Part shown: positions 1-15,080 of the stretch, piece by piece
Numbering within the stretch: position 1 is the stretch's first letter
Layout: each line of letters begins with the position of its first letter
DNA from: Flaccisagitta enflata
Taxonomy: Eukaryota > Chaetognatha > Sagittoidea > Aphragmophora
DNA: 64,000 nt
Direction of reading: 5' to 3'
NCBI GenBank assembly: GCA_965153355.1
Contig: OZ231127.1
Location: forward strand, 5,890,001 to 5,954,000
The notes under the pieces: generated by a model
Databases searched by the model: none
What the model was told of the DNA's origin: nothing
Seen by the model: only the letters and a program-made list of their open reading frames with translations
Position numbers and translations under genes: made by a program

Positions 1-503
1 TGCCATATACCCTTGATTTCATACTGATTGTCTCTTGAAGAGCATAAATTGACGTTTTTTGTATTAAAATTTCATCCAAATCGGTTAAGTAGTTTAGATT
101 TTACATGTCTTTGAAGTAGAAACTAATTTTCCCTCAATGGCAGAATTTTCAATAAAAATTGAGAGAGAGAGCATTTCTAAGTTTCTCTCTTTTTTCAACT
201 TTTTGAGCTGGAATGGTCTAGTATGAAAAAAAAATTGATGTAGTTTCAAAAATTTGTCAAATCATCTTTTATTTAGGATTAATCTCATGATTCTAGCTCA
301 AAATATTGCAAAATGAGAAAATGGGAAAAAAGACTGTTCCTCCATTTTCCAATGAAAAAACAGAAGTGGCAAAATGGAAGTTTTTTACTTAAATAAATGT
401 AAAATCTAAACTACTTGACCGATTTTGATGAAATTTTGAGACAAAAAACGTCAACCTATACTCTATAAGAGACAATCAGTTTAAAATCCGTGACATTTGG
501 CAT
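1..503. repeat. Long inverted repeat (foldback element), cut by the window edge
   Basis: The first ~120 bases and bases ~385-503 are imperfect reverse complements. The left side carries GATTGTCTCTTGAAGAG, GACGTTTTTTG and CAAATCGGTTAAGTAGTTTAG; the right side carries their complements in reverse order (CTCTATAAGAGACAATC near 465-481). A less similar AT-rich centre lies between. There is no ORF of note. This is the layout of a foldback or long-TIR non-autonomous transposon. The left end may lie outside the window, so no target duplication can be read. Confidence 0.7.
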
Positions 504-540
504 CTCAGAGTAAAAGCTTAACATTATCCGGCATTTCAAG

Positions 541-1402
541 CTGATGACCCGGTAGGATCAGGCATCTGGGTGGTCAATGGTCACTAAAACACGGCCTTTA
601 AGCTGTGTATGTCAACTAGGATCGGGCATCTGGGTAGTCAATATTCACTAGAACACTGCCTTTAAGCTGTCTATGTCAACTAGGATCGGGCATCTGGATA
701 GTCAATGGTCAGTAGAAATGCCTTTGAGCTGTCTATGTCAACTAGGATCGGGCATCTGGATAGTCAATGGTCAGTAGAAATGCCTGCCTATGTCAACTAG
801 GATCAGGCATCTGGGTGGTCAATGGTCACTAAAACACGGCCTTTAAGCTGTGTATGTCAACTAGGATCGGGCATCTGGGTAGTCAATGTTCACTAGAACA
901 CTGCCTTTAAGCTGTCTATGTCAACTAGGATCGGGCATCTGGGTAGTCAATATTCACTAGAACACTGCCTTTAAGCTGTCTATGTCAACTAGGATTGGGC
1001 ATCTGGATAGTCAATGGTCAGTAGAAATGCCTTTGAGCTGTCTATGTCAACTAGGATCGGGCATCTGGGTAGTCAATGGTCAGTAGAAATGCCTGTCTAT
1101 GTCAACTAGGATCGGGCATCTGGGTGGTCAATGGTCACTAGGACACTACCTTTGACCTGTCTTAGTCAACTAGGATCAGGCATCTGGATAGTCAATGGTC
1201 AGTAGAAATGCCTTTGAGCTGTCTATGTCAACTAGGATCGGGCATCTGGGTAGTCAATGGTCAGTAGAAATGCCTGTCAATGTCAACTAGGATCGGGCAT
1301 CTGGGTGGTCAATGGTCACTAGAACACTACCTTTGACCTGTCTTAGTCAACTAGGATCAGGCATCTGGGTGGTCAATGGTCACTAGGATACTGTCTTTGA
1401 GC
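541..1402. repeat. Satellite/minisatellite, ~62-bp unit, 14 copies
   Basis: The motif GGATCGGGCATCTGGGTAG recurs 14 times at about 55-64 bp spacing. Full units are ~62 bp and carry TTTGAGCTGTCTATGTCAAC. A shorter variant (~55 bp) lacks the TTGAGCT segment. Variant units alternate in small groups, so the array grew by amplifying blocks of two or three units rather than single units. No coding frame is conserved. Confidence 0.9.
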
Positions 1403-1637
1403 ATTCAGTAGACGCAAGGATTCGTCCATGACTACGGCACTTGAAAGGTTCAATTTTGATAAATCGGTAAAGTAAAAAAAAAAAAGTCGCCGATAAAAAT
1501 CCTTTTTAATCAATAATTACTATTAGAAACTATGTTTAACAATTTTATCCTCAAACACACATGTATTCAAAATTAAAGCTACTGAAATTCTGATTTCTAA
1601 CCCAAGAAATTGTAGGTCTAAGACTGATTTTGATATT
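1403..1637. other. Gene-free AT-rich spacer
   Basis: Nothing recognisable except short A and T runs. It lies downstream of the minus-strand gene at 1638-4582, so part is probably its 3' untranslated region. No strong AATAAA was found; an ATTAAA on the minus strand near 1504-1509 could serve. Confidence 0.4.
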
Positions 1638-4582
<2,945 letters not shown>

Positions 4583-4766
4583 TTTTGTTTGTTGAATTGA
4601 AAGCCGTTTGGAAGAAAAAAAGTATAAGTGGAAGGCAAAAGAAATAAAAAGATAACAATTGAACCTGGATCTTCGTTTCTCTATTAAAGCAGCAACACTC
4701 TTGGAGATATACAGTAATGTCTTTCCTCAATTGATCTGACGGGAGTGAAATAATGTTATGCTTTTT

Positions 4767-4970
4767 AGTCACGTGCTACGCGACTCTACACCCTGCTTTG
4801 TCGGTCCGTTGGTCCATTTTTCGAATCGTCCGTCTGTCCGTCCATCTCACTTTACTTTTTGGGTTTTTGTGGTCTTTGGCCTCACTGCTCCTGCCAAAAT
4901 GATCAAGTGACCCTAAAAACATCCCCTGCCCACCCGCACGCGATTGGGGTAGACACGTATCCGGCCTTGT
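4767..4970 (+). mobile_element. Hairpin/(GTCY)n element copy (HINE/DINE-1-like)
   Basis: It starts TTTTTAGTCACGTG, a loop, then ACGCGACT (arm A'). A GTCCG/GTCTG tract follows, and a second A' copy GCACGCGATT occurs at 4936-4945. It ends near CCGGCCTTGT. It overlaps the 5' flank of the secreted-protein gene, so it may lie in that gene's promoter. Confidence 0.7.
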
Positions 4971-5600
4971 ATATAAGCCAACCACTTGTTGGCAAATAAA
5001 CAAGCCCAGTAAATTGGCCAGGCTGAAAGGATATCTGGTGTGGACACAATGATGCGTCATCTGCGTCATATAATAAAGCAATGTTGTCACATGTCATATT
5101 AGAAGAGGCGTACCGGCCCGACGGACAGACCAACGGACGGACGGAAATGTTTTGCAGCAGGTCATTTGTGGATTACCCTTTAAGTAATTCAATATTCCTT
5201 AAACCAACCCAAAAAAAGTAGATTGTGACCGACGGACGCCGACAGATAGACGGACCGCTGGAATAAAAACGCGATTAAAACCTTGGTGACAGGAAGTCAA
5301 TGAATTCGTTTTCAAGTATTTCAAGAACTATCTTCACAAAAAAAAAGATATCAAGTTATCAATCAAGGAACATGATTCTCCAAAAAGATTTGTCATTAAC
5401 ATTTCTGCTGAGTTGAGCATTCTGGAGAAATGAATCTCTTAAGTAAGGATAAGCAAAAGGCACAGAAAGAGATGCACGAATACACATACAAACAAAACAC
5501 AGGCAAAAGTTAGTCCAAAAAAAAAAGTGCAAAAAATTTTGAAATGCATACTACTAGCATCAGTTTAAGCTAAGAGACAATGGATCACTAAATTCAAAAT
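4971..5600. other. Gene-free stretch with degenerate element pieces
   Basis: Contains 5014-5050, which matches the exon-3 acceptor region of the neighbouring gene (1924-1960) at roughly nine bases in ten. It also has several GGACGGACG tracts (minus-orientation element remnants around 5105-5150 and 5228-5255). No gene is seen. Confidence 0.5.
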
Positions 5601-5601
5601 A

Positions 5602-5831
<230 letters not shown>

Positions 5832-5936
5832 GTATCGTTGTCCTGTTAGTGATTTCGCGATTGCTGTTATTTTCCCATTCAATCTCTTTCCTTTTTTTCG
5901 GTTCATAACAAAAGAGTGTTTCTCCATTTTCTTTTC

Positions 5937-5967
<31 letters not shown>

Positions 5968-6079
5968 GCCTCAACACTTTTTTTCACGACTTCTATTTAG
6001 ATTCCTCACTTTTGGGAGATTTCCTTCTTCTCGAGATTTTACCTTCTCGTTTTTCGGATCTCCTTATCATCTTTCCCCG

Positions 6080-6576
<497 letters not shown>

Positions 6577-7756
6577 CTCTCAGTAGAAACTTACCCCCTG
6601 AGTTCATTTTCTGTCTTCATCTTCTGCCTCCCACTTGTAAGAGTTGAGGATCCTTCAAGTAAGGATCTTTACCCCCTTGAACCCCCTTCTAGCTCTATTC
6701 CTTAGATGGCGATCGGTGGATAGACCCCTTGAACCCTCTTCTAGCCCTTTTCTTTAAATGGCGAAACAATAACGAAATGATTTTCTTATCAATTTCTAAT
6801 TTTGACCCAAAGGCTAAGATCCAATCCCTTGTTAACAAAAAGCACTTTGAGATGTACATTTTGATAGACCATTAGACCCCATTTTGCAGGACCATGAGAC
6901 CAAATTTTGAAAGACAATGAGAACCCATTTTGAAGGACCAACTGTTGTCTCAAGATGTATAGAATTGTTGTTTTCTAACCAATCTAACATTTACAAATGG
7001 ATGCCATTGTTTATGATGCTTCTCTCATTTGTCTCATTTGTCTCATCAATCCATACATCCATTCGTCTATGAAACCGTCTGTCCATCCGTTGGTCAGCAA
7101 GTTTTTATTATACGCAATCGGTTTTTTTTTTCTTGGCTGCCCCTGCCCACCAGAACATTAGGGTTGACTTAATCTATCTCTCAAGAAGACGCATCGATCG
7201 GACAATGTTTCTCCTGGCCTTGTTTTTCTACCCTGATTCCAGAATCTCCTCATGGCCTCAGCTTTTTCCTTTTCCCCTAATCTTTCTCTACATGATAAGC
7301 CAGACTTTCTGTCTCGGGTGAGAAGAGAGACTTTCGGTTGAGGGTGAGTTGAAATGATTTGGGTAAGTTTCAAGAACGAGTCAGACTTGCCAGTGGTTGA
7401 GTAAGTTTCAAGAGATGCTCGGTGGTGGTTTAGTACTCAGGCTTGCCATTGGTTTACTGATCAGAGGAACGGCAAGTTGAAAGGTTTCATGAGACTGTCA
7501 GATTTGGCAACCCCCAAGCAAGAACAGCTTAACGAGAAAAAAATCGGGAAAGTAAAAGAGACAGAAGTTAAGAAACAAACATTAAAACTAACAAAAACAT
7601 AGATGCACGAACGAACAAACAAACCAACTAAAATGAAACCAAAGTGTAAGAAATGGCAAGCACGATAAAGAAATGAAAGAAAAAAAAGAAAGAATCAAGG
7701 AAAGTGAGCAAAAATGAGCATGAAAATGAGGAAGCATGAAGAAATGAAGAGAGAAA
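6577..7756. other. Gene-free stretch
   Basis: There is a short imperfect duplication around 6668-6760 (ACCCCCTTGAACCC...TTCTAGC twice). A fragment near 7080-7200 resembles the hairpin/(GTCY)n elements (GTCTGTCCATCCGTTGGTC, then CCCCTGCCCACC). Elsewhere no repeat or coding signal is recognised. Confidence 0.4.
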
Positions 7757-7960
7757 CAAGTGACGCGTAGTCACAATGTCGCGGCGGACGGGTTGGCAGG
7801 GGCAGGTAACCACGCCCTCACACACCCCCACACATACTCACACAGACAATCACTACTGCAACATCAAAAATACGGGTTTTAGCACTTTTCAACACGATCA
7901 TCACGGACCAACGCACGGACCAACGGACAAAGCCTCTTATAGAGTTGCGCGTCCGCAACT
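7757..7960 (-). mobile_element. Hairpin/(GTCY)n element, GTTGCG subfamily
   Basis: On the minus strand it starts AGTTGCGGACGCGCAACTC, continues TCTATAAGAGG and a GTCCG tract, and ends CCGTCCGCCGCGACATTGTG then CACTTGTT. The distal arm (GTCCGCCGCGAC) is an imperfect copy of the GTCCGCAAC expected for this subfamily. Confidence 0.8.
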
Positions 7961-8078
7961 GAAAAGGAGAGGAACAGGAGGGTATGAAATATCTGCCCGT
8001 CAATGCAATCCAGCGGCATTGACTCTTGTGAGTCAACTCGATTGTCGAAAATAAAAGAGCAAAAGTTTATTTGTTTAG

Positions 8079-8145
8079 GGTCGGGAGGAGGAGGAGGAGG
8101 AGGAAGAGGAGGAGGAGGAGGAGGAGGAGGAGGAGGACGACGAAG
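8079..8145. repeat. Microsatellite (GGA)n
   Basis: A purine-only trinucleotide run with short interruptions. Confidence 0.9.
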
Positions 8146-8221
8146 GAGAAGTCCGAAAGAATTTCCCAAAGGGGGTCCCCTTCCAAAGGACTGATCTCGC
8201 CTTATCTTAATATATCCAAAT

Positions 8222-8389
8222 ACAAATACGTGATTGTAGGCGATTGTTTCGTATCTAATCTAGGACATGACGGCGCGGATTGATCTGGGACATAGTTAAT
8301 CCAGGACAAATACGTGATTGTAAGCGATTGTTTTGTATCTAATCTAGGACATGAAGACGCAGATTGATCTGAAGGTTGACTCTTTTGGA
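8222..8389. repeat. Tandem duplication, 84-bp unit, two copies
   Basis: ACAAATACGTGATTGTA and TATCTAATCTAGGACATGA recur at an 84-bp offset. The two copies are about 90% alike, implying a recent duplication. Confidence 0.8.
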
Positions 8390-9199
8390 GGAAATATTTG
8401 GAAAAGAATTAAGTCGAGTGTCTCTGGGAAATGATAAAGGGAAATTTTTGTTCATTGTTAATCAAATTTTGTACAGAAAAATCTTTCAGTTATATCCAGT
8501 TTTAAAACTTTAGTCATTGCACGTTGAAACCTTTTGAATTCAATGCAGAGCTATTCCTTATACCGGTGCGAAAAAAAAAAAAAATATACGCATCGATCGC
8601 TGAGAAAATGTAGACGGACGGGAAGACTGGAGAACACACCGAAGGACCAACCGATAGATCTCATTGCGCAGGTGCAAAAAAAAAAAAAAGAAATGTGAAT
8701 TTCATTGAGAACGGAAATGATAATCAAAATCCTTATTTTTACCCAGTCATTCCACAGCACAAATAGCAACACATTTCAGAAATAGCTTTTCGTAGAACAG
8801 TGAACAATGGACATAGCCGCAGGTGAACAACCCGATCCAAGATGTTGTTTGTCAACCAACTTGTCTACCAAGTTTCAGAATTGCGAAGGTGTTTGTCCAT
8901 TTGTTGTTGTGGTCGTTGCAACTCGCAACATCTCCGCCTGGCACCTTAATTGGCTTCCGTCACCTTTTTGGAAACCGATCAGCTTTTTTATCTCGCACAT
9001 GTTTCTATAAATTTCTAACCTTTCTTTTTTCTTTCTTTTTTTTTCTTTTTCTGGCTAAATCTGGAAACAATTTTTCATTAAAAAGTTCTCTGACTTTAGA
9101 GGTCAAATTTGCAAAATATGAAAAATAGGAAAATGGAAAAATCGAAAAAAAAAGAGGCGGTATGAAAAGTAGGTGAAAAATGTGGCTTAGCGGCTTTAC

Positions 9200-9200
<1 letters not shown>
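8390..9200. other. Gene-free stretch
   Basis: A weak open frame on the plus strand (8807-9010) has no start context, splice sites or domain I can recognise. Otherwise A/T runs and nothing notable. Confidence 0.35.
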
Positions 9201-9249
<49 letters not shown>

Positions 9250-9488
9250 GCAGTCTGGGAGCAACGATTTTCATGCTTTGGAGATTATCAAGGTGCGATT
9301 TTTCCCTCCAGAAGAGTTCCCATTCCCAACACATTTTGCCTTCAAGATCAGTTCTTATTTCCAACACTTTTAAGTCGCGGACTATTGACTCTATACCAGG
9401 CTTTGTTTCTTCATTGATCAGTCCGCCTATCTGTTGGTCCGTAACACACGAGTCAAAAAAGTGTGAAAACGAGTATTGGAGATGCCCT

Positions 9489-9830
9489 GCGTCTGTTTGG
9501 AAGTGGGATGTGAAAGGTAGTTGTATGCCCCTGCCCACCCGCCCGTCTGTTTGGAAGTGGGGTGTGCAAGGTAGTTTTATGCCCCTGCCCACCCGACCGT
9601 CTGTTTGAAAGTGGGGTGTGCAGGGTAGTTGTATGCCCCTGCCCACCCGACCGTCTGTTTGAGAGTGGGGTGTGAAAGGTAGTTGTTTGCCCCTGCCCAC
9701 CCGACCGTCTGTTTGAGAGTGGGGTGTGCAAGGTAGTTGTATGCCCCTGCCCACCCGACCGTCTGTTTGAGAGTGGGGTGTGAAAGGTAGTTGTTTGCCC
9801 CTGCCCACCCTTCCGCGAAAATATTGTAAC
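9489..9830. repeat. 54-bp tandem repeat, about six copies
   Basis: GCCCCTGCCCACCCGACCG starts recur every 54 bp (9527, 9581, 9635 and onward). Because 54 is divisible by three, the minus strand reads as an 18-aa repeat. The unit matches the distal part of the GTTGCG-type mobile element (GTGGGGTGTG...GCCCCTGCCCACCCG), so it is an internal amplification of that element rather than a repeat protein. Confidence 0.85.
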
Positions 9831-9959
9831 CCCACGTTACTTAATCCCCCTCTTGATTTAGAACGCTTTATTATTGTTGCTGCGTCTCTCACTTTTTCCC
9901 CTTTTGCACTCTACCAATAGAGGGCGCTTGAGGGACATGGGTGTGGCTCTGTTGGGTAA

Positions 9960-10220
9960 GTTACCTTGGGTGTGTTTTTAATGACAACAAGAAACTCGAT
10001 TGTTTCCTTGGAACGCGTTTACATCGTGAACACATATTAATGAATTTCAATCGTCTCAAAAGGGAGTGAGCAAAGTGAGTGAGCGAGTCTGTGAATGGAG
10101 AAAGCGAGCGAAGCTAGCGCAGCGTAGCAGAGCGCTGTGGAGCAAGTGAGGGAGTGAGCGGGGCGAGCGAGTGGCCAGTTCAAAACGCGGTTGTCTGCGA
10201 CAAGAAACATGCCTGGACAT
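9960..10220. repeat. Dispersed repeat, copy 1 (GAGCGAGCG-rich)
   Basis: Shares with 10795-11075 an ordered set of blocks: ACAACAAG/ACAACAAACACGATTG, TTGAACGCGTTT, GAACACATA, AATTTCAATYGTC, then a (GAGTGAGC)-like tract rich in GCGCTGTG. It ends near GTTCAAAACGCG, an inverted match to the start. No coding potential is seen. Confidence 0.65.
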
Positions 10221-10269
10221 GAGCAGATCTCAGACTCAGTTGTTCCATGCGTGGGTTGACCAATCGGTC

Positions 10270-10790
10270 GGTCGATTACGCTAGATTTTGCAACTAGCTT
10301 CGGATGATATAACATATGTATGAGCTTTTATATTTTGGTACACGGCACAAATGGGTGAAAGTGTTGATAGACCTTTTTTCAAAAGCATTTCATTGAAATT
10401 TGGCTTCTTTTAAAAATCGATTAGAAATCTGAATTCGATTTTATTGTTGTAGAAAGAACCCTTAACCTAATTTTAAAAAAGCATGTCATTGGCAATTGGT
10501 TGGCTAACAAGTTTAAAATTGAAGTGATGCATCATCAAAATCGAATTGACACTTATCACAAATAATGTCATTAACTAGGAACTGCCACGACTGACCCTAC
10601 TTACTCACTTCGCACCACCAATTTGTCACACTAACGTCACTCTCATTTGTACTCACTTGTAATCTATCATCCTCATCCTAATCATTTTGACCTAATGATA
10701 TGCGACATGCTAATGGTAGTTGACAAGTAAGGCTTAATGAAGTGAACATGAGGATGATGACGTTTATTACGTAATCACTCTTTCACTTTC
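10270..10790. other. Gene-free AT-rich spacer
   Basis: Unique-looking sequence between the two copies of the GAGCGAGCG-type repeat. No gene, RNA or repeat is recognised. Confidence 0.4.
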
Positions 10791-10794
10791 AAGT

Positions 10795-11075
10795 TTCAAT
10801 ACCAATACAGGGTATGGTTTTACTGGCCACAACAAACACGATTGTTCCCGTTGAACGCGTTTTCAGCATGAACACATAATCACAAATTTCAATTGTCCCA
10901 CGACGGAGTGAGCCCATGAATGGAGTAAGTGAACAAAGTGAGTGTAGTGTAGCGGAGCATAGTGTAGTGGAGCGCTGTGCTGCGCTACGCTGTGCTGCAG
11001 AGCAAGTGAGCGGTGTGAGTGAACAAATGGAGCAAGCGAGCGAGTGACCCGTTGAAAATGTGAGTGTCACAAGTA
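10795..11075. repeat. Dispersed repeat, copy 2 (GAGCGAGCG-rich)
   Basis: Direct-orientation relative of 9960-10220 with the same block order. Its internal GTAGTGTAGCGGAGC tract is diverged. The copies lie ~830 bp apart. Confidence 0.65.
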
Positions 11076-11089
11076 GAAAGGGACCCACG

Positions 11090-11690
11090 GAAATACTTCC
11101 TTACTTCCTTACTGCTCTTTTAATTAAAGGGGCAACTGAATTTTATACGTTTTAACTTTATTGTGGAGAAACTGGAGATGGATTTATGAAAAACTTTTAA
11201 AGCTTAATACTGATTATCAAATTTTGAAAATGTGGGGAAAACGTTTAAAAGCATAATTGATGCAGGTACATCAAATCGTCTTTCAATGGCTCGAAGATAC
11301 TATATCATCGGGAACGCACAGTGACAAAATTTTATTTTTTGACTGACCGACCACCCAAAATACTGACCTACAAAGTCCCATGATTTTTTTTTTCTGAAGA
11401 ATCTAGAAAATAATATTTGTGGTCTTTCATGCGATTTAATGGAGCGGGGACTAATTGGCGTGTCTGCAGTCTGAGTTCAAATTCATTTTCAACTTTGGTT
11501 GAAAATTTTACCTGCATGACTGAACATAGAACAAACTTAGAATTTCATATTTTTCTTAAAGCATCTTTTTATTGGGCAAAGCATCCTTTTATTTTTCTTA
11601 ACTCATCTTCTCTTTTTTTTAAGTGTATGACCGTTCATTTTTCTTCAAAGGCTTTCATCCATTAACACTTCATTGTATGACTAGACTCTG
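11090..11690. other. Gene-free stretch
   Basis: AT-rich sequence without recognised features. A short plus-strand open frame (11417-11665) lacks support. Confidence 0.35.
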
Positions 11691-11693
11691 AGG

Positions 11694-11990
<297 letters not shown>

Positions 11991-12089
11991 ACGGATAGCT
12001 GGAAAAATGAAAAATAAAAGTGACAGTCTATGACTGTCTATGACAGTCTTCGAGCACTAGAATTGAAGGAATAAAAAGACAAACTAATG

Positions 12090-12330
12090 AAAAGGGGCTT
12101 TTTCACTTTGCCTGAACCATCCAAACCACCCAAAGGATACTGTTGAAAAAACCACCCAAAGAATACGGTTTGCCTGAACCACCCAAACCACCCAAAGGAT
12201 ACTGTTTGTCTGAACCACCAAAACCACCCAACGGATACTGTTTGCCTGAACCGTCCAAACCACCCGAAGGATACTGATTGCTTGAACCATCCAAACCACC
12301 CAAAGAATACTGTTTGCCTGAACTAGAGTT
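12090..12330. repeat. 36-bp minisatellite, about six copies
   Basis: The unit reads GAACCACCCAAACCACCC followed by AAAGGATACTGTTTGCCT. A further group of two or three copies lies at 12965-13055, beyond the foldback element. The element may therefore have inserted into a once continuous array. Confidence 0.85.
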
Positions 12331-12429
12331 TGGAGTTTCAAATAAAATCATCTAGTGGCATATAACGGAGGTATAATTGAGATCATATGCATAGTAGGTT
12401 GCGTATAAGTGGAGTTTTTAGCCTAATAA

Positions 12430-12955
12430 ACGCTTTTTAACGTTTTTTGGGCCGATGACCTATGCTTTCACACATATGGAGGATTTTCTCCTCCTTCTTC
12501 TTCTCCTTCTCCTATGTCCCCCCCCCCCCTCAAATTCCAGTCTCGAGGCCCAAATTCCAGTCTCGAGGCCCAAATGCCAGTCTTGAGGCCCAAATCCCAG
12601 CCTCATGGCCCAAATCCTAGCCTCAAGGCCTAAATCCTAGCTTGGAGGCCCAGGTTTCAGCCGTGAAGCCCAAATCATAGCCTCAAGGTCAAAATCTCAA
12701 CCAAGAGGCCCAGATCCTGACCTTGAGGCCCAAATCTCAGCCTCCAGGCTAGGATTTTGGCCTTGAGGTTAGGATTTGGGCCTTGAGGCTGGGATTTGGG
12801 ACTCAAGACTGGGATTTGAGGGGGAGGGACGGAGGAGGAGAAGGAGGAGAAAATCCCCCATATGTGTGAAAGCATAGGTCCCCTCAACTTCAACCACAAC
12901 CAACTTAGGCAGGGCACGGGTACCGCTGACCATCTAACGCTTTTGCGACTATTTA
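12430..12955. repeat. Polypyrimidine foldback element, copy 1
   Basis: The left block GACCTATGCTTTCACACAT then CTCCTCCTTCTTC is mirrored at the right by GAGGAGAAGGAGGAG and ATGTGTGAAAGCATAGGTC. The interior is a ~17-20-bp minisatellite of GGCCCAAATCCCAGCCTC type, reading pyrimidine-side on the left and its complement on the right. It ends in GGGTACCGCTGACCATC and AACGCTTTTGCGACTATTT, shared with the copies at 17690 and 34436. Confidence 0.85.
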
Positions 12956-13289
12956 GTAGTATTACAACCACCCGAAGGATGCTGTTGGCCCAAACCACCC
13001 TAAGGATACGGTTTGCCTGAACCATCCAAACCCCCCAAAGGATACTTTTAGCCCGAACAACTGTCTTCGTCCGATGATTCAGCGAAGGAAATAAACACAC
13101 ACAATCGTCACTTTGCGGTAGTAAAACTGTGCCAATTTGTCACATCTAATTACATTAGACAATTGGACTGAATCAGCTAAGTCGAGCTCATTTAAGCTAT
13201 TACGAGATCGAAGACATGCTAGAATGTGTCTGTGAGTTAGAGGCCGATTCGAAGAGATTTTTTCGAAAATTGTTTTCAGAATTTTAACA

Positions 13290-13475
13290 CCGGAAACTCG
13301 AAGATAAATCAGCCAAGTGTGATGGGGCTGGGGTATTATCAATGTGTGATTGGGCTGGAGTATTATCAATGCGTGATAGGGCCGGGGCAGTGATGCGAAA
13401 CTCGAAGATGAATCAGCCCAGTGTGATGGGGCTGGGGTATTATCAATGCGTGATTGGGCCGGGACAGTGATGCGA
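13290..13475. repeat. Minisatellite GGGGCTGGGGTATTATCAA
   Basis: Four imperfect repeats containing GGGGCTGGGGTATTATCAAT and GCGTGAT(T/A)GGG, with a larger block (GCGAAACTCGAAGATGAATC) also duplicated. Confidence 0.7.
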
Positions 13476-13689
13476 AACCGCATGAGTGAGAGAAAAATGG
13501 AGCATCTAATCAAATTTAAAGCTTTTCAATTTTAAAGAACAGACAAATTGGTTGAAATTCAACAGTAAAGATCGATCTCATGAAACATTAATGATAAAAG
13601 AAACCAGAACATTTAGGGAAGATACTGATGCGTTCATAGAGTCACGCTAGGGTAAGGGAGAAATGAAACTATGTAGTGCAGGAAGGTAA

Positions 13690-13840
13690 TCACGTGGGGG
13701 TAACATTGAGGTCACATGAAGGTCACATGAAGGTCACGTGTGGGTCACATGAGGTCAGGTTGGGGTCACGTGGGGGTCACATAGGGATCGCCTGAGGGTA
13801 ATGTGGGGGTTTTCGTGGGGATCACGTGACGAGGGGCACT
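13690..13840. repeat. Short tandem repeat GGTCACATGA
   Basis: About ten degenerate copies of a 10-13-base unit GGTCAC(A/G)TG(A/GGG). Confidence 0.75.
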
Positions 13841-14305
13841 TCCTGCCAAAGGAAAAGATTAGAAGAAAGATCACATGATCAAATGCCAAATAGGATTTAC
13901 TTCTTTCTTCCCTTATCTTCTTCTTTCCTTCCCCCTCTTCTTCTTTTCTCTTTATCCTCTTCTTCTGATTTCTTCTTCCTCCTCTTCTTATTTCTTCTTT
14001 TTTCTTCTTCACCTGTTATCTTTCTTCATCCTCTTCCTAGCGGTAGTCAGAAATTTGGTTGAGATATAATCTGGAAAAAAACAATTGTTAAGTCTCATGG
14101 GCTTTTCAAGGCGTTTCATCTCTACGCAAGTTCATTAACTGTCCTTCCGTGTTTCTTCTAAATAAAGCCGGATATTATATGCGGTTGCCTTGGTCGCTTA
14201 TGCCTTATCAGGGCTCCTGTCACAAGAGCAGAAGGTCAGAGTGAGAAACCAACGAACTGACCGACCGGATGACTGGACAGGTCGTGGAGTAGCGTGAACG
14301 CCTCT

Positions 14306-14490
14306 AACAAGTGACGCAGGGTTACAATATCGTTGCGGACGAGTGGGCAGGGGCATCCAACCCAGATCCACACCCCAACCCCCACCCTGCACACAAACAT
14401 AGTGAACAAAAAGTATCCAAATTCTTGTTTTTGACTCGATCATTACGGACGGAAGGACAATGCCTCTTATAGAGTTGCGTGTCCGCAACT
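14306..14490 (-). mobile_element. Hairpin/(GTCY)n element, GTTGCG subfamily
   Basis: Minus strand: AGTTGCGGACACGCAACTC, TCTATAAGAGGCATTGTCC, interior, GGGGTGTGG, GCCCCTGCCCAC, then CGTCCGCAACGATATTGTAA and CACTTGTT. Arm A (GTTGCGGAC), A' (CGCAAC) and A'' (GTCCGCAAC) are all intact. Confidence 0.85.
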
Positions 14491-14849
14491 AAAAAAGTAC
14501 TAAGAAGATGCATTAGTTAGTGTTATGTGTCATGTGTCATGTGTGTTGCATTTATCATCATATTTGTTAGTAAAGGTACAAATGATTTACTTCTTACCGT
14601 TGCATTTCTTTTTCATTCAGTGATCTATCTTGGAACCTCCATCTGCCAATGCAATGCCACCAAAAGAAAATGCAAACATTGGTTCGACAAATGAATACTT
14701 GATGAGCATCTGTCAGGCCGTCAGTTAGTCTGTCATCTTTCAGTTCAAGTGGTGTAAATTGTACTGCGTTTACTACTCACAACTTCCATGAATTTTTTAG
14801 TACCCGACTTGCGCATGAAATGAATCACTCCGTCCGAAGATCTAGGCGT

Positions 14850-14977
14850 GCCTCTATATTTCTCTTTCCCTGTCTCTGTCTCTTTCTATATCTCTCCCTC
14901 TGTCTGTCTCTTTTTGTCCCTCTCTGTCTCTGTCTTTTTCTCTCCGTCTCCGTCTCCTCTTTCACTGTGTCTGTCTA

Positions 14978-15018
<41 letters not shown>

Positions 15019-15039
15019 TTCTTTCTTTCTTTCTTTCTT

Positions 15040-15079
<40 letters not shown>

Positions 15080-15080
15080 T
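14850..15080. repeat. Pyrimidine-rich microsatellite cluster
   Basis: CTGT, TTTC and CT runs in succession, notably (GTCT)n at 14974-15012 and (CT)n at 15049-15077. Confidence 0.9.

Noticed and set aside
9005-9892. 295-codon minus-strand frame with an 18-residue repeat as a repeat protein
   Set aside because: The repeat is an amplified piece of a mobile element seen elsewhere in non-coding context, and the frame also runs through (CT)n.
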